From Enchytraeus crypticus (taxonomy: Eukaryota; Annelida; Clitellata; Enchytraeida; Enchytraeidae), in assembly GCA_905160935.1 (NCBI GenBank), contig CAJHZI010000200.1, positions 391,001-455,000 of the forward strand: DNA of 64,000 bases, in the 5' to 3' direction. The notes under the pieces are model-generated. The model saw only the letters and a program-made list of their open reading frames with translations. It did no database searches and had not been told where the DNA came from. The position numbers were made by a program, and so were the translations under genes. The stretch's first letter is position 1. The number at the start of each line of letters is the position of its first letter. Of the stretch, positions 62,579 through 64,000 are shown piece by piece.

Positions 62579-63412
62579 TGTTATGCTGTTGGTATTGTAT
62601 TTATAGTATGCTAGCGTAACTTTAAATACGAAAATTGGTGGGATTATGTTATACTGCAATATTAGTACTATGTTGTTGTTGTTCTATGTTTAAGGTATTG
62701 ACAAATAGTCTTGTTTACGTCATTTTCTTCAGTGACGTGTTAACGTGACTTCCGGTAGATGATTTTTGTTGATGACGTGGTGACGTGTTGTGTGCAGGAG
62801 AAGCACGTATTTTTAAGGAATAGAAATAGTTTTATATGTCGCCTAGAGGATGATGAAGCGTCGGAGCCTCCTGTGATCTCTGAGATATCCAATGTGGAAC
62901 TAGAAGATAAGTTGAACACTTTTGATCGTGGTTTAGTAAAGGTTTTAGAGTGCTTGAATGTTGAAATATTAATATTTTTGCGAACAGTGGTTTATAATGT
63001 GCAAGTGCGGGTTATATAGTAATATGTAATAAACTGTAGAGGACAGCGTAGTTCCTTATTAAGGTCTACTTGAAAGCTTTACCTTTTTATTTCCTTAATT
63101 CTTAAATTAATGTTGATTTACTTTAGTCTCTAAATATAGTTTTCAGCGGCCTAAACTTGTTAAATGTAGAGTACTTGGTAGGTTGGCTGAATAGAGACCA
63201 GAGCAACTTAATATTGTTTTTGGACCTTGTATTATTATCGTATTGTTGTATGTGTCATTTCTGTGTTCGATATATATTATTAAATTAATTAGAAAATATG
63301 AATTAAAGAATTCAGTGTGTGTATTTTATTAATAGTTAAATTAAATACAGAGTCACATTAAGAACAAAGTACAAGTATTATAATAATTAATAAAATCATT
63401 AGGTTATTATAA
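62579..63412 (+). repeat. 5' LTR of an LTR retrotransposon (inferred)
   Basis: Begins TGTTATGCTG at the exact point where family C homology stops and ends just before a primer-binding-like GGGGGCTC. Contains AATAAA near 63027. The second LTR would lie right of the window. An 86-codon frame at 62759-63019 is probably chance. Confidence 0.55.
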
Positions 63413-63431
63413 TTGGGGGCTCAGAGCCGGT
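63413..63431 (+). promoter_or_regulatory. Candidate tRNA primer-binding site
   Basis: TTGGGGGCTCAGAGCCGG; the first nine bases TGGGGGCTC match the common retroviral proline-type site, then diverge. Directly follows the LTR. Confidence 0.45.
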
Positions 63432-63780
63432 CGTTTGAAAGTAACAGGCCCTTAATTTCATTGAGGACCTGCCTTTAAAACGTCTATTCGGGAACCATTA
63501 GACTGTTATATGCTATTTATTTATTGTACATATGTAAATGTGAAAAGGACGATCAATAATAAAAGTGTAGTTACAGTTTAATCATTACACTGAACAGTAA
63601 CAAGATATCAATTATGTTGATATCTTATATACTTATATCAAATATCTTGATATCTTATATATAGCTATATATACTGTATACTGATACTGAATAAAATCTG
63701 GTAAGCTTTATTTAACATATACAACTTGAAATTGTAAAGAGGGCATATAAAACACATACAGTAGAGAAGTGTGATTAGAG
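63432..63780. other. Retrotransposon leader
   Basis: Between the candidate primer-binding site and the gag start. Contains short GATATCTTATATA repeats; nothing else recognised. Confidence 0.4.
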
Positions 63781-64000
63781 ATGGCGTCAAAGATTCCTAA
63801 TAGAGAGGAACTACTGTAATTAAAAGTAGAAGAACTGCATAAAACTGCAAGCGATCACGGTATAGATACAAAGCAAAGAAATAAGGCAGAGTTGCAACAG
63901 TTAATATTAGAGAAACTGTATGACGAGGCTAAAACAATGCCATCCAAAGAGGAGACTAAACTTCTAACTACAGGTGCTTTAACAGAGAGAGAAAATATGA
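63781..64000 (+). pseudogene. gag: gag start of the LTR retrotransposon, SAP-like N-terminus, early stop
   Basis: The ATG at 63781 opens MASKIPNREELL, then TAA at 63817-63819, and the frame continues LKVEELHKTASDHGIDTKQR, a SAP-type helix pair with KAELQQLI. Runs off the window. The stop may be a lesion or a sequence difference. Confidence 0.5.

Overview
The window is AT-rich invertebrate nuclear DNA and is almost entirely mobile-element sequence inside introns of one host gene. Two exons on the minus strand (60321-60459, then 25476-25610) splice in phase and encode consecutive WD40-repeat segments that match WDR37. The intron between them (25611-60320) is 34.7 kb. Intronic protein-coding DNA transposons of the Polinton/Maverick type, tRNA-derived SINEs, Tc1/mariner elements, several LINE families and many short microsatellites point to an invertebrate animal. 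An arthropod is plausible, but the sequence alone does not settle the phylum.

Layout. 1-9461: a decayed, internally deleted Polinton (copy A), cut by the left window edge. 9462-25430: a graveyard of LINE fragments, SINEs and a DD37D mariner. 25476-25610: WDR37 exon. 26378-41904: a complete Polinton (copy B, 15,527 bp) with 465-bp terminal inverted repeats (the left one carries an extra 91-bp tandem unit), an exact 6-bp target duplication AATGTA and 5'-AG ends, inserted into a LINE fragment. 41911-60320: more LINEs, SINEs and MITEs, a remnant of a second and unrelated type-B DNA polymerase (45080-46170), arrays of GGTTCGG-type repeats, a Tc1-like transposase with one stop, and a BEN-domain pseudogene. 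60321-60459: WDR37 exon. 60460-64000: SINEs, a palindromic repeat cluster, and the 5' LTR, primer-binding site and gag start of an LTR retrotransposon.

Copy B gene order: TIR, PolB(+), two tandem copies of a small beta-rich protein(-), integrase(-), zinc ribbon + phospholipase A2 protein(-), double-jelly-roll capsid protein(-), small basic protein(-), penton-like protein(-), AT-hook coiled-coil protein(-), A32-like packaging ATPase(-), adenain-like protease(-), PX-like virion protein(-), fibre-like protein(+), two-helix membrane protein(-), AT-hook protein(+), TIR. It is a full virus-like set: replication, integration, packaging, maturation and particle. PolB, the capsid gene and one small-protein copy are broken, so this copy is probably not autonomous.

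The most interesting observation is translational. The protease and the integrase of copy B have no AUG ahead of their conserved cores. Each lies in the -1 frame of the gene just upstream, across a canonical slippery heptamer (T TTT TTA and A AAA AAC) followed by a 5-8 nt spacer and a stem-loop that holds or abuts the upstream stop codon. The integrase cassette is also kept in decayed copy A. This suggests that two low-abundance enzymes are made as frameshift fusions to structural proteins, as in retroviruses but in a DNA transposon. Further regulatory structure: an exact palindromic box TATTTAAATA sits 28-30 bp from the ATG of every replication-class gene, joined to a TATATAAAATG start, and stem-loops follow the stops of the small tandem genes.
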